DNA from: Microcebus murinus
Lineage: Eukaryota > Chordata > Mammalia > Primates > Cheirogaleidae
Length of the DNA: 64,000 nt
Reading direction: 5' to 3'
Assembly (NCBI RefSeq): GCF_040939455.1
Contig: NC_134106.1
Location: 42,058,001 to 42,122,000, forward strand
Numbering within the stretch: the stretch's first letter is position 1; each line of letters begins with the position of its first letter. Shown here piece by piece: positions 12,106-24,540 of this stretch. The notes under the pieces were generated by a model, which had not been told where the DNA came from, searched no databases, and saw nothing but the letters and a program-made list of their open reading frames with translations. A program made the position numbers and the translations under genes.

Positions 12106-13450
12106 GGAAAATTCTTAGAGACTTCTTAAAATGAAGATTAATAATGAAGTATTGGACAAAATATGAATGAAAATAGTATATAAATCAGAACTTTTATTTT
12201 CCCTTATCAAATTGCCAAAAAGACATGAGTCAAAAAAAAAAAAAAGAATCCTATATCCTTAAGTAATAGGGAATGTCTAGAACTTTGTTATTCCTTTTGC
12301 TGAAACAAATTTTTGGTATAAGATACTACTTTTAAAATTAGGATAAACTTTATTTAGTATATATAATGTTTTATATTTTATGGAAATTCATGATGGAAAT
12401 ATTTTCCACAATAACATAAAGGAAACAGCAAAATCTTGAGAACTTTCTGTAGTTCTCTTTTTTACTTTTTGAAAGAGCATTTAAAATAATAGTATTATGA
12501 AGGCTGAAATAACTTAATCTTCCTGCTTATTTCTCCAGAACTATATAGAACAGTACCATAAACACTTAATACATGAGAATCAATTTCAATTTTTAATGTT
12601 TCTGATAAGGAAAGATACATTACTATATAAAACAATTTTCCTTTAAATCCCAATCCCAAAATTTTCCTGATGACATTAGGATATGAATATTTTTTAAAAT
12701 AATAACTATCATAGTATTTTGTATACTTTTAAAATAAAACAATCTCATAGAAAAATCAAACAACACATTTTTTTTTACAGGAAGGTAAAAGTATTTGGAT
12801 TAGATTTCTAGAGATAATCTCTGTCAGTGTAACGGTAAACATCTCCATTGCTAATTGTACTTACCTACGCTTTTTTGTCATTAAAATTATTTTAATAAGC
12901 TAAAGATAAAATGTTTATGAGGAGCAGTTCCACTGACAACATGGTTAATTTTCCCCAATTTTCATTCATTACAACATTGAGATAATTTCAAAGTGATTAT
13001 AGCAATTTTTATTTGGCAACAAGCCGTTCAAATGTGTTTATAAATAAACGTAAATCTCTAAAAATAAGAAATCCAACAGTTGGAATATATTTTTGTCATT
13101 AACATCTTGTAAGAATATACATAAGCTATGCTTAATTGGGATGTGAACTAATATTGATTGAGCGCTCAAGACAGAGGCTTTTTTGAAGTGTTACTAGGCA
13201 AAATAGTCAAAATTGTCTTGGGCATACTATATTATTCTACATATTTAAAGACAATTTATCACCTCTAAACAATATCAAGTTATTTACCGAGGCCACGTAA
13301 AGAACCAGGCCATGGTTCACAAGTATACTCAGGGATGAAGATGGGTAGGCCAAGCTAACATTCCTCATGGCCTCTAAATCGTGATTACACACTTTCATTG
13401 CATGGAAGCATTAAAATGCCTAAGTTTATCCCCAGATATTATGATTGATT
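12106..13450. other. AT-rich sequence, nothing identified
   Basis: Very AT-rich, with an A-run near 12231-12244. No gene, RNA gene or repeat family recognised. Confidence 0.45.
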
Positions 13451-13454
13451 TTTA

Positions 13455-14346
13455 AAATTTTATTTATTTGTTTGTTAATTTGTTTATTTTTATTGACATT
13501 GTAATTGTACATATTTATAGAGTATAATTTCATGTTTTGGTACTTATCTATGTTGTATAATGATCAAATCAGGGTAGTTACTGTATATATCACCTCATGA
13601 ATTTATCACTTCTTTGTGGTGAGAAACTTCAAAAGCTTCTCTTCTAGCTATTTTGTAATATACAATATTTTATCATATCACCCTACTATGCAATAGAACA
13701 TCAGAATTTACTCCTTATGTCTAATTGTAATTGTGTACCCACCGGCCACCCTCTCCTTGTCTTCCCCTCCTTTTTTACCCTCTCCAGTATCTGGTAACAC
13801 TATTATACTCTCTGCTTCTATATCTTTTTTCTTTTTTTTTTTTTTTTTGAGATTCCACATGTGAGATCATGTAATATTTGAGTATTTGTCTTTCATTTAT
13901 TTCTGTTCCTAGCTTATTTCACTTGGCAAGATGTCCTCCACATTCATCCATGTGGTTACAAATGGCAGGGCTTTTATCCTTTTTATGGCTAAATAGTATT
14001 CCATTGTGTATCTATACCACATTTTCTTTGTCCATTCATTCATTGTTGGATACTTATGATGATTCCCTATCTTGGCTATTATAAATAGTGCTTCAATAAA
14101 CATGACAGTGCAGATAACTCTTTGACATACAGATGTCATTTCCTTTGTATATATATATCCAGCATTGAAATTGCTGAATCATATGGTAATTCTATTTTTA
14201 GTTTTCCATATTGTTTTTCATAATAGCTATACTAGTTTACAATCCTACCAACAATGTGTGAGTGTTTCCTTTTCTCCACATCCTTGCCAACACTTGTTTT
14301 CTTTTGTCTTTTTGATCGTATTCATTCTAACTGAGTGAGGTGGTAT
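13455..14346 (-). mobile_element. L1 (L1MA/L1PB-like), 3' part, antisense; left half of an L1 split by an Alu
   Basis: The minus strand reads from L1 3' UTR (antisense TTGACATTGTAATTGTACAT) into ORF2 C-terminal sequence (antisense ATGTCCTCCACATTCATCCA and ATGGCTAAATAGTATTCCAT). The element continues to the right of the Alu at 14361-14703 with no loss, since the Alu is bounded by a duplicated target. The open frame 13909-14139 on the minus strand is a remnant of the ORF2 end and is too short and isolated to be functional. Confidence 0.85.
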
Positions 14347-14354
14347 CTCCACGT

Positions 14355-14360
<6 letters not shown>

Positions 14361-14387
<27 letters not shown>

Positions 14388-14703
14388 AGACAGAGTCTCG
14401 CTTTGTTGCCCAGGCTAGAGTGAGTGCCGTGGCATCAGCCTAGCTCACAGCAACCTCACACTCCTGGGCTCGAGCAATCCTTCTGCCTCAGCCTCCTGAG
14501 TAGCTGAGACTACAGGCATGTGCCACCATGCCTGGCTAATTTTTTATATACATATCAGTTGGCCAATTAATTTATTTCTATTTATAGTAGAGACGGGGTC
14601 TCGCTCTTGCTCAGGCTGGTTTTGAACTCCTGACCTTGAGCAATCCGCCCGCCTCGGCCTCCCAGAGAGCTAGGATTACAGGCTTGAGCCACCGCGCCCG
14701 GCC
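14361..14703 (-). mobile_element. Alu SINE, strepsirrhine type, antisense
   Basis: Complete dimeric Alu: poly(T) head on the plus strand, GAGACAGAGTCTCGCTTTG, CACAGCAACCTCA, the strepsirrhine linker CAGTTGGCCAATTAATTT, CTTGCTCAGGCTGG and the end GAGCCACCGCGCCCGGCC. It is flanked by a perfect 14-bp duplication, CTCCACGTGGTTTT (14347-14360 and 14704-14717), and is inserted into an older L1. Confidence 0.95.
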
Positions 14704-14717
14704 CTCCACGTGGTTTT

Positions 14718-16500
14718 GATTTTCATTTCCCTGATTGAGCATTTTTCATATATCAATTGTCCATTTGTATGTCTTCTTTTAAGAAATTTCTGTTGAGGTC
14801 TCTTGCTTATTTTTAAATTGGGTTATTTGAGGTTTTTCTGCTGCTGAGGTGTTTAAATTCCTTATACGTTCTGGATATTAACCCCTTGTCAGATGTATGG
14901 CTTGCAAATATTTTCCCCTATTCTGTAGGTTGTCTTGTATGCTAATTGTTTTCTTTTGCTGTGCAGAAGCTTAGTTGGACACAATTCCATTTGTTTAATT
15001 TTGCTTTTGTTGCCTATGCTTTTGAGGTCTTATTTAAAAAAAAAATCTTGGCTAACCCAGTGTTGTGAAGCATTTTCCCTGTTTTCTTTTAGTAGTTACA
15101 TAATTCTGGTTTTACATTTATATATTTAATACATTTTTAGCTGGTTTTTTTTTTCATATGGTGAGTGGTAGGGGTCTAGTTTCATTCTTTTGCATGTAGA
15201 TATTCCTTTTTCTCAGCACCATCTATTGAAGGGACTGTCCTTTCCCAGTGTGTGTTTATGGCACCTTTGTCAAAAATCAGTTGACTGAAGAGCTGTGAAT
15301 TTATTGCTGAGGTATCTATTCTGTTCCATTGGTTTATGTATCTGATTTTAGTCCATTACCATGCTGTTTGGGTTACCAAAGCTTTCTAGTATGTATTGAA
15401 GTCAGGTAGTTTGATGCTTCCAGTTTTGTGCTTTTTGCTCAGGATCACTTTAACTATTCTGGGTCTTTTGTAGATCCCTATGAATTTTAGAATCATTTTT
15501 TTTTCTATTTCTGTGAAGAATGCCATTGGCATTTTGAGAGGGACTGCATTAAATCTAAAAATCACTTTGGGTGGTATGGCTATTTTAACATTAATTCTTC
15601 CAATCTGGGAACACATGATAGCTTTCCATTTATGTGTGCCCTCTTCAATCTCTGTCATCAAAGTTTTATAGTTTTCAGTGTATAGATCTTTTATCTTCTT
15701 TGATAAGTTTATTTCTGATTATCATGTTTTTATAGCTACCATAAGTGAAATTATTTTATTGATTTCTTTTTCAGATAGTTCACTATTAGCATATAGAAAC
15801 ATTACTGATTTTTGTATGTTGATTTTGTATCCTGCAACGTTACTGAATTTGCTTACTAATTCTAACAATTTTGCGTGGAATCTATAGAGTTTTCTATGTA
15901 TAAGATCATATCATCTACAAAGAGGTATAATTTGACTTCCTTCTTACCAATTTGGATGTTTTTCTTTTTCTTTTTCTTTTTTTTTTTTTTTACCTAATTG
16001 CTTTGGCTAGTACTTCCAGTACTATGTTGATAATAAGTGATTAAAATGAGTATCCTTGTCCCTGATCTTAGAGAAAAAGCTATCAGCCTTTTCACATTTG
16101 GTAGGATGTTAGCTGTGTGTTTGTCTTATGTGGCCTTTATTGTGTTGAGGTACATACCTTCTATACTTAGTTTATTGAGAGTTTTTATCATGATGGGATG
16201 TCGAATTTTGTCAAAGACTTTTTCTGCATCTATTTAAACAATAATATGGTTTTATCTTTCTTTCTGTTAATGTGGTGTTATTGATTTGCAGATGTTAAAC
16301 CATCCATGTGTCCCTAGGATGATTCAACTTGATAATAGTAAATTATCTTTTTAACATGCTGTGGATTTAGTAGGCTAGTGTCTTGTTGAGAATTTTGGCA
16401 TCTATGTTCATCAAGACTATTGGTCTGTAGTTTTCTTTCTTTGTTGTATCCTTGTCCAGTTTAGGAATCAGGGTGATTCTGGCCTTGTAAAATGTCTACT
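14718..16500 (-). mobile_element. L1 ORF2 remnant, antisense; right half of the split L1
   Basis: Continues the L1 at 13455-14346 in the same strand and order. Antisense ORF2 landmarks include TTTGCTGTGCAGAAGCTTAG, CTTTCCCAGTGTGTGTTTATG-like, TTGTATCCTGCAACGTTACT and, at the far end, AGACTATTGGTCTGTAGTTT. The longest remaining minus-strand frame is 91 aa (15386-15661). Frames are interrupted throughout, so the element is dead. The 5' end is truncated near 16500. Confidence 0.9.
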
Positions 16501-17355
16501 CACCTATACTTGCTCCTTTTTCCTTTGGAAGCTTTAAGAAATTGTCACCAACATGTTGCTCTGTTTCAGCCATTTTTCCACTTCCACAATTGACTGAACC
16601 GTGGCTCCTTGAATTGTTCTCAAAAGGCTAACTTTGAGTTTATCTTTCAGCTTTCTTATTCCTTTTTAGCCTGCAGATCTATGCCAGATTTGGACAATTT
16701 TTAAAAGATCCCTGCCATGTGTAGGTTTTAAACAAGCTGTTTTAATCTAATAAAAACAATAGTGAAACTCTGGAATACTGAACAAGCCAGTATGACAAAA
16801 TCTGCTTTTATGAATATATGTCACAACAAATACTTAGTAGGCAATCAAATATTTGGCTTGAGTTTCATCTTCTTGGTCATAGGACTTCAAAAGCATGTTC
16901 TTTGGAAAAACTCTTCCATTGAAAATACAATAATAACAACAAAACAGAACCTTTGAAGACACTGTTAGTTGTGACGAGACCTATTATTTAGTGAACTCTG
17001 CATTTTTACTTTATACCAAAACCTGGATACAGTTCAGCATGATTTAATTTTCTTTCTGCATCCTCCTCCCCACCATTTTTATTTGTTAGTAAATTAGTTA
17101 GTTAAATTGAGAAATGATTAAGCAAACAGTAGGGCACTCCTACCTCAATCTCAGTCTAGGAAAACATAAGTCCAGTTGGCTGCATTACATAATAGATCTG
17201 ATTATATTTGGGGAGCCTGTATTAGTCCTACCTTCAGGCAGAATCATATTTACCCAGGAGATGCAATTAGGGGGCAACAACTTACTGTGCTTGAGTGTTA
17301 ACTTGGATGTTGCTTTTAAACAACCGTGGCTATTCTATACTGCACAGTGCAAAGA
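16500..17355. other. no gene or named repeat
   Basis: Unassigned sequence between the truncated L1 and the hAT-like element. The frame at 17114-17377 has no supporting signals. Confidence 0.4.
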
Positions 17356-17357
17356 AG

Positions 17358-17602
17358 CAGGGCCAGAACTAGAATAAAGTTAGAAGGCATTTGCTTCTGT
17401 TATAAAAATTAAGGGGTTGCTAAATAACTCAGCAATTAAGGTAAACAATATTTTAATGCACTAGTAAAAAAATAAAATTAATGCAAAAACATCTGTGATG
17501 AATAAAAATATTTTCAATAAAGACTACATGAATATTACATATTTTACTTATTTTTGCACCCAAGGCAAATGCCTTATTCATCTTACCCTAGTCCTGGTCC
17601 TG
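17358..17602. mobile_element. non-autonomous DNA transposon (hAT-like MITE)
   Basis: A 245-bp element with long inverted ends. The left end reads CAGGGCCAGAACTAGAATAA; the right end, reverse complemented, reads CAGGACCAGGACTAGGGTAA. The similarity continues into AAGGCATTTGC on both sides (about 40 bp). CAGGGCC-type termini are a hAT hallmark. The flanking octamers CAAAGAAG and TATTGAAG agree at 5 of 8 positions, a plausible decayed 8-bp target duplication. The interior is AT-rich and non-coding. Confidence 0.7.
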
Positions 17603-17734
17603 TATTGAAGGCATTCCTTTGTCACTACAGAAAAAAGTAAGTGTTTAAGGAAATACAGTGGTGACTCAAATCACATGTTCTTTTTTTTCCCTCTCTGTTG
17701 TACCTAAGAAGAGAATTTGACAACATCTATGTGC

Positions 17735-17925
17735 AGTTGATCTCAAACTCTAAAACTGGAAATTAATCCTTATGGATATTCACAATCCTCACACCCTACC
17801 CATAATAGATCCTTATTTAATGTCTGTAAGGGAGGATCTAAGAATCTTTACTTTATAATGCATGTCAAAAGATTCTGTTGCAGGTTGTCCCAGGATCATG
17901 CTTGGAGAAATGTTTGACTAGATTC
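17735..17925 (+). repeat. MER5/MER20-like hAT-Charlie fragment
   Basis: Shows the pattern of these small elements: CAGTTGATCTCAAACTCTAA near the left end, AAGAATCTTTACTTTATAAT in the middle, and TTGGAGAAATGTTTGAC at the right. Strongly diverged, so the subfamily is uncertain. Confidence 0.45.
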
Positions 17926-17929
17926 TAAC

Positions 17930-18480
17930 AATTCTTCACTAGTTCTTATTGCTTACCCTACAAAGGACAGTGTTCTTAAGGGTAACTATCTGGTAAGAAA
18001 AAAATAAGAAAGAAAGATGGAAGAAAAATAGCCAGAGACTACCTGATTACATTCAAAACAGTACCAAAAAATAGACAATAAAAAAGATTTGGCATTTTTA
18101 TGAATCTTTAATGTTTCATGGGACTTTTCCAGCTATGTGACTTTAATTTGTACAGATTGGAAATTTAAATTGAATATATTTGGTATACTGACAATGACAA
18201 TAATTGATCAATAGTATTCTTAGTTGATCTATATTTTATTTCTAGTTACTTTGTGGGAAGTCTACCATTTCAACTATTTGGCCATTTAAAAAATTAATAC
18301 CTATATTAAGAATATATTGCATGTAATTATATTAATATAATTTGGATGCATATTCTTATACATAAAGATTCTTAGAATGAAAGTGATAATATTTTCTTAA
18401 AATCTCATGAAGAGTAAATGTAGGTTTTCTCACATTTACCTCTTTTCATTTTGTGTAAGCTTGTTAGTGTTTATCATAAT
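17930..18480. other. AT-rich sequence, nothing identified
   Basis: No gene or named repeat. Confidence 0.4.
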
Positions 18481-18484
18481 CAAG

Positions 18485-18655
18485 TTCCAGGAATTACACT
18501 GAAATCGCCTGAAGTGTTTATTAAATACAGATTACTGGTTCTGCTCCAATACTTATTGGATTGGAATTTTCTAAAGGCAGCGTCCAGGAATCTGTATTTT
18601 TAACCATTATCCCCTTCAAATTCTGGTGTATACTAAATCTTGACTACAACTGGAT
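18485..18655 (+). repeat. MER5-like hAT-Charlie fragment
   Basis: Blocks in MER5 order: GAAATCGCCTGAAGTGTTTA, TTAAATACAGATTACTGGTT, GTCCAGGAATCTGTATTTTT and CAAATTCTGGTGTATACTAA. Diverged and non-coding. Confidence 0.55.
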
Positions 18656-19585
18656 GTTAATCCTGTTTGTATTTCATGTACCAATAGTCCCTACATTTTT
18701 GGTTTAATAATTTGGTAGGACAATTCTGTCTCCCAAGGAGCTCTGCCCACTTCCCACTTGGCCTCCAAATGGAGAGGTACATATGGCTGCTCTTCTCTCT
18801 TGATAAATAACAAAATAATGGAGCTATATACATGACTGATAACAAGACTCATGGCTGAGCAAAATTATAATTTGGGGTTTTCTCTGATGCTTTCTCTGGA
18901 GAATTTATTTGGTTGTACCTTTACAGCCATAAGTGTACCACAATAGAATGAGAGCTGTCACATAGACATAGAACAATAATCCATCTGGCTCTATATGGCA
19001 TCACTCTTTTTCTGGAAATGAACCTAATAGGAGGTAGAGGAAGGACATGGTCTTAATTCTTAGAGTACTAGCATCAGATACTTATTCATTTTCTTCCTGA
19101 AACTAGCAGTATTTAAATTTTGCCAATCTTCTCCAATACAAGACAGCAAGTTCCATAAGCACACTGCCATCCATCATGAGTTTATTTATATGCTCTACAT
19201 CATCTCTCCTTCCTTCCCTATCTCCGTCTCTGTCTTGCTTTATATATATATTCATTCATCCATCACCCTAATGATTTTTATAAACTTTGACTGTGTTCTT
19301 AATCCTTATCTCTTCCAAATGGAAGATTTTAGTTTTGCTAATCTATTTTACATATAATACAACACATTTAACATCTAATGCCTAACCCTCACATTGCCCT
19401 CACTTAAAAAGCATAATCAAAAGTCAACAAATACTCTTATTTCAAAGTTACATATTGAAGAAATAATGTCTTTTCCTGTGAAATTCAAGTTTGGAGAAAT
19501 CAAGTTGATATTACATCCACACAGAAGTCTCATTTGCAAATCATAATCTCTGTAGTTAAAGTGGCAAAAGCAATAATAAAATATT
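18656..19585. other. no gene or named repeat
   Basis: Unassigned AT-rich sequence. Confidence 0.4.
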
Positions 19586-19589
19586 TCTT

Positions 19590-19810
19590 TTTTACTTTTA
19601 TTTTTAGTTGGCATGTAAGAATTGTACATGTTTATGGAGTGCAAAGTGATATTTCCATACATGTATATACAATAATGTGTACATTGATATACAATGTGTA
19701 ATGAGCAAAGTAATTAGGATATCCATTACCTCAAACATTTATCATTTCTTTGTGTTGGGAGCACTTAAAATCCTATCTTCTAGCTTTTTGAATTGTATAA
19801 AATATTTCTT
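19590..19810 (-). mobile_element. L1 3' UTR fragment, antisense
   Basis: The plus strand shows the antisense L1 3' UTR series: ATTTTTAGTTGGCATGTAAG, TGTACATGTTTATGGAGTGC, GATATCCATTACCTCAAACA and CATTTCTTTGTGTTGGGAGC. It is related to the L1 ends at 13455 and 41112. Confidence 0.75.
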
Positions 19811-20230
19811 AAAAACAGCCCTGGCACATCATTTTTGGAGCCACATTATCTTTGCTCTATTAAAAGTCTTATCAGATTATCTTCTGGAAGAGGGTTAAAA
19901 ACATAAAAGCAATAAGAGGATAGCTCTAGCTCAGAAGAGTTGGTAACACAAAATAAATGATATTATTTAATGCCAGTCATTCACAAACACTGAAGGAATA
20001 TAAATGGCAGCAGAAGACATTCACCATATCCCCATCTCAATTCCTTAATTTAAGTGTTGGTGGTGATTTCTTGACTCACATCAGTAAGAGTTTCTTCTTA
20101 AAAAAAATTTGTTCATGAGGACATACTATGGTAAGTCATTTATAAAATTAAACAAGTTGTTTGATGATCAGACATGAAAAGAGCACATTTAGACTAAAAT
20201 TCACGAATATGGACACAAGGGTGACCTTTT

Positions 20231-20508
20231 TTTTTTTCCTGAGAAAGGGTCTTGTTCTGTGGCAGTGGCATGATTATAGCTCACTGTAGCCTCAAACTTC
20301 TGGGTTCAAGCGATCATCTTGCCTCAGTCTCCTGAGTAGCTGGAACTGCAGATATGTGCTGCCACACCCTGTTAATTTTTCCTATTTTTGTAGAGATGGA
20401 GTCTCCCTGTGAGGCCCAGGCTGGTCTCAAACTCCTTGCCTCAAGCAATCTTCTTGCCTTGCCCTTCCAAATGGCTGGGACTATAGGCGTAAACCATGGA
20501 TCTCAGCC
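20231..20508 (-). mobile_element. older Alu (AluJ-like), antisense
   Basis: Diverged dimeric Alu: TCACTGTAGCCTCAAACTTC, CTCAGTCTCCTGAGTAGCTG, TTTTTGTAGAGATGGAGTCT and GCCCAGGCTGGTCTCAAACT. It lacks the strepsirrhine linker insert found in the other four copies and has lost part of the TTGCCCAGGCTGG box in the first arm. Imperfect flanking duplications (ACAAGGGTGACCTTTT left, ACAAGGGCAATCTTTT right) show age. Confidence 0.85.
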
Positions 20509-20529
20509 CACAAGGGCAATCTTTTGAAA

Positions 20530-21465
20530 CAACTGTTTATTCTCCTATTCCAGGAATTTTAGGTACTGCTCTGGAGGAGACATTAACTTCTCAATCATGG
20601 AAACTAATTAGCATGCATTCTAGTTTTGTCTTTAATTTCTGAATGTCACTGATATATTAGATGGCATTCTGAATAATACTTAGGATAGGATAGATAGGTC
20701 AGTGACTTAGAAAATATCCACTAGCCACTGTCACTCTGAATCTTTACCCAAGCAGCTCACAGGATAACTTGACTTCTGTATTCCCAAAATAAGACTTGTT
20801 ATCTCTGTTCAAATCACACGTGGTTTTCAAAATACCCTGACTTACCCAATTTATTTAAAGAAAAAACTAGAATAAAAAACTCTGTGTTCTCTCATTCAAT
20901 GTCAGCAACTATTACTTCATATATAATATCATTTTTTCTGAGAAGTTTCTGTGTTGTAGTTTTCCATACATTTGGTTTTGCAAGTTGCATCCTATGGTGT
21001 AATGTAACATGTTTCTCTCTCCTCTGCATCTCATATGAATAGGATGTGAGAGCTAAGGACTTGATTAGATTGCAATCAGAAGGTTTGGGGAATAGCATGT
21101 TATAGGTGACATTATGCATTTTATTTAAGAGATAGATATATAGAATCTGTCTCTTTTGGGTAACGTTAGTAATTAATAATCATTGCATAAATTTACTATT
21201 TGATTAAGGTTTGTAAAATGATGTTCTAATTCTTTTAATCCTTATTAATTTATTAACTGAAATACTTGCATAGAGGGAAATTTTATCTTATCAACTATTT
21301 GGTTGCCCTGAGTTACAGCTCATTTAGGGAAGGCTGGACAAATGCCTGACTGTTTTTCTTTATTTTCCTTTGTTCAAAATAATGAGTTGGTTTCTTTTCA
21401 TCATCCAAATGTCACCAATGTGTTATTTTTGCTTGCTTGAATTTTGTTTGTGTTCAATATCTCTA
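20530..21465. other. no gene or named repeat
   Basis: Unassigned sequence. Short frames such as 20892-21119 (-) lack any support. Confidence 0.4.
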
Positions 21466-21469
21466 TGAA

Positions 21470-22640
21470 TCATGCATTTAAATACTTTAATGGATTTTGA
21501 TCCATTCCTGCTATTATGTTTATTGATGCCCAAATTTTGTCGTCTTTGGCTAGTGGGAGTCGATTTAGGTTGGCTCTCAATTGCTTCATGACAACTGGTA
21601 GTTTTTGCTAGTGTCCTGGCTCCATTAGATTTTCATCTCCTGCTTTTATCAAGCAGTGGTGAATGATGATATTATAATTCCAGAACATTCTAAAATGGTG
21701 ATATTCTAACATTCTTTCTTTGCTTATTAGTTGAAATACATTCCCATCAACTCTTTGGTTATCTTGATGCAGAGTTTTTATTGCAGAGGCAAGATAAATA
21801 TTTTTTAAAATATCTTTTTATTTATTGATTTTTCAGAAAATTAGTTGGTTCCCCAGAAAAGGTCATAGGTGACTATGGCATATTGCATTATTGTCCTTAA
21901 TTCTTCATCTTACCTGTATCTGCCATATTATTTTTCAGTTCTTTTTAGTAAAAGCAGAGTGTTCTTCCCTTTCTTGACTTTGGGCTCAGTCACGATGAGA
22001 CTTACCTTGGGTAAACGCATATTAGAGGACGTGAAGCAATAAGAGGCTTTAAATGTGGTGGTATGGTTGGGCTATCTTTCTTGTAATTCTGTCACTTCCC
22101 TAAGAAGAACATGTCTCATCAATCTGCTGCTTGTCAAAGGAGGGTGACAGAAATGTGGTCTGCATCTCATCTGCTGCTTAGAGTCAAGCACAAGCAAACC
22201 CAAACTATAATCTCTTTAACTCCAGGAAACACATGAGCAAGAATCCATGATTTTTCTCAAAGCCATTGCATTTTGAGTGGTTTATTTTATAGGATAATTT
22301 GTAATAGAGGAATAATATCAGTGAAGATTTTGTATTATGAACTGATGGATCTGAAGAGGTTCACTATATGTTAATCCATTGCTATTATTATTAGAATATT
22401 CTCCAATGTCTCACTTTTGTCCAGTAGGAGTCTCTTCACATTGCTTCCTAAGTCCTTTTTTTCTGGCTTTAATAACCTTTGATAACTTTATTGCTTTCTG
22501 GTGTAACCAGATCTTCCAGGCTCATTTGTATATTACCTGCCCCAGGCCTGAAGTCAGCCATTTCTCCAAGAGCCTTTTTCCCCCCTTTTAGTGGAAAACA
22601 TTACTTAAGGCTTACAATTCTGGTTCTAAGGAAGCTATTG
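21470..22640. repeat. ancient interspersed repeat, LINE-like, interrupted
   Basis: Two blocks look like the same ancient repeat: 21525-21640 (GATGCCCAAATTTTGTCG, CTTTGGCTAGTGGGAGTCG) and 22440-22640 (ATTGCTTTCTGGTG, TCTTCCAGGCTCATTTG, GCCATTTCTCCAAGAGCC). The second is homologous to 56380-56545. The material between them is unassigned. I believe the family is an old L1M-type LINE, but I cannot prove it from the sequence. Confidence 0.45.
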
Positions 22641-22759
22641 GTGCTACAAAGTAGCACAAAGCATGCTAGAGAGACTAGAAAGGGTAGAGTGAGGGTGAGA
22701 TAGGCAGAGATTTGTTAAAGGATACAAAATTAGAGCTAAGTAGGAGAAATACGTTCAAG

Positions 22760-23000
22760 CGTTCTACACTACTGTAAGAAGATTATAGCTAACAATAATG
22801 TTATATAATTTAAAATAGCTGAAAGGAGGATATTGAATGTTTCCTACACAAAGAAATGATAAATGTTTGCCATGATGGATATGCTAACTACCCTGATTTG
22901 ATCACTATACATTATATTATCAAAACATCACTATGTATCCCATGAATATGTGCAATTACTATTTGTCAATTTAAATAATTAAATTAAATTAAATTTTAAA
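22760..23000 (+). mobile_element. L1 3' UTR fragment (L1MA-like)
   Basis: Reads as sense L1 3' UTR: GTTTCCTACACAAAGAAATG, CATGATGGATATGCTAACTA, CCCTGATTTGATCACTATAC, ATCAAAACATCACTATGTAT and TTGTCAATTTAAATAATTAA at the end. Confidence 0.75.
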
Positions 23001-23104
23001 AATCTAAGCTGATTCATTAAACAGACTGGTGCTTTTTTTTAAAAAAAGAAAATATGCCACCATGAGTTTACACTGGTATTTCTAATTAAAATGCAAGTAT
23101 TTAT

Positions 23105-23612
23105 GATGATAAGGTTTTTTTAAATTTCAGCATATTATGGGGGTACACACTTTAAGGTTTCAAATACTGCCCCTGCCCCCCAACAAGCCTGAGCCTCAAG
23201 TGTGACCATCCCCCAGACGGTGCACATCTCACCCATTATGTATGTATATACCCACCCCCTCCCCTCCCACCCACCCAATACCCAATTAATGTAGTTCCAA
23301 AATACAGCAAGAAAAAAATCAGACAACCCTATCAAAAAGGGGCAAAGGACATGAACAGAAACTTTTCTAAGGAAGACAGAATAATGGATAACCAACACAT
23401 GAAAAAATGCTCAACATCTCTAAACATCAGGGAAATGCAAATCAAAACTACAATGAGATATCATTTATTTCCAGTAAGAATAGCCTTTATCAAAACGTCC
23501 CGAAGCAACAAATGCTGGCATGGATGCGGAGAGATAGGAACACTCCTACACTGCTGGTGGGACTGCAAACTAGTTCAACCTCTTTGGAAAGCAATATGGA
23601 TGATAAGGTTTT
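23105..23612 (-). mobile_element. short L1 insertion with 5' inversion (twin priming), strepsirrhine type
   Basis: The insert at 23119-23598 is bounded by the perfect 14-bp duplication GATGATAAGGTTTT (23105-23118, 23599-23612). Its left part, to about 23300, is antisense L1 3' UTR (TTCAGCATATTATGGGGGTA, CTCACCCATTATGTATG). Its right part is ORF2 sequence in the opposite (+) orientation (GGGCAAAGGACATGAACAG, GGAAATGCAAATCAAAACTA, ACTGCTGGTGGGACTGCAAA). One duplication around two head-to-head pieces is the signature of twin-primed reverse transcription in a single event. The plus-strand frames here (23351-23614, 23407-23814) are only ORF2 shadows. Confidence 0.9.
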
Positions 23613-23999
23613 AATTATGTCTTTCATTTATTTGCTTTCCTACATACATAAAACATGGTTTAAGAACAATACTGCCATTATTACTAAGATCTTACTACTG
23701 AAAATACTTTGGAATTCATTTTGCAGGGTTTTGTTTTGTTTTTATGCAATATCCTACTGGGAATTGATAGTGAAACAGCTAACAATAATTTATAAAAATT
23801 TTTTACTATTTTGATACCTTAGATTCATTATTTTAGATTCATTATTTTCTTTTAGATTTTAGATTTCATTATTTTTTTTCATTTTTTATTGAGTTCTTGG
23901 AAGCTTCTTTTAGTGTTTTGATTTTTCTTATAATTATGTAAAATGTTTATATAATTCTAAGTCATATGTATAAAATAAAGTATATTCTGTGAAGTCTGG

Positions 24000-24540
24000 T
24001 TTCTATCCCTGATTCCTCCAACCTATTGCATGCTCTAAGGTAATTTTTATTATTTTATTTTGATCTTTTGGTTTATTCTTCATTTTCAAAACTATATACT
24101 TTCATATTTTCATTACATATAATTTTATTGATATTTTTCACTCCTTTTATTAAATAAAGGAACACATAGTAAACATGCTTTTAGCCTTTTTAATTTTATT
24201 TTTTACTTAATGCTATATTTTGGAGAACACTAACATTATATGAATATATTCCCCATTTCTTTAACAGCTATGTAGTATTCCAATATGCAGATGAATCCTA
24301 GTCTATTCAAAAAGTCCTCAGTTGACGATATTTGTGTTATTTCCAGTCTTGCTATTACAATAGTTTTGTAATAAATGTGTTATGCAAAGAGTTTTTGTGT
24401 TTTTGTCATTTCCTTTTTAGGATCTAACCCTATAAATTGTTTTGCTGGTCCAAGGGTAAATGCACAGATAATTTTGCTAAATATTGCTTAATTCTCTCTG
24501 TAAAGGTTGTACTGGTTTTGCATCCCTACCTGATTTACTC
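24000..24540 (-). mobile_element. L1 3' region, antisense, decayed
   Basis: Antisense L1 phrases: TATGTAGTATTCCAATATGC, TTCCAGTCTTGCTATTACAA, AGGATCTAACCCTATAAATT and TTGTACTGGTTTTGCATCCC. Heavily diverged. Confidence 0.6.
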
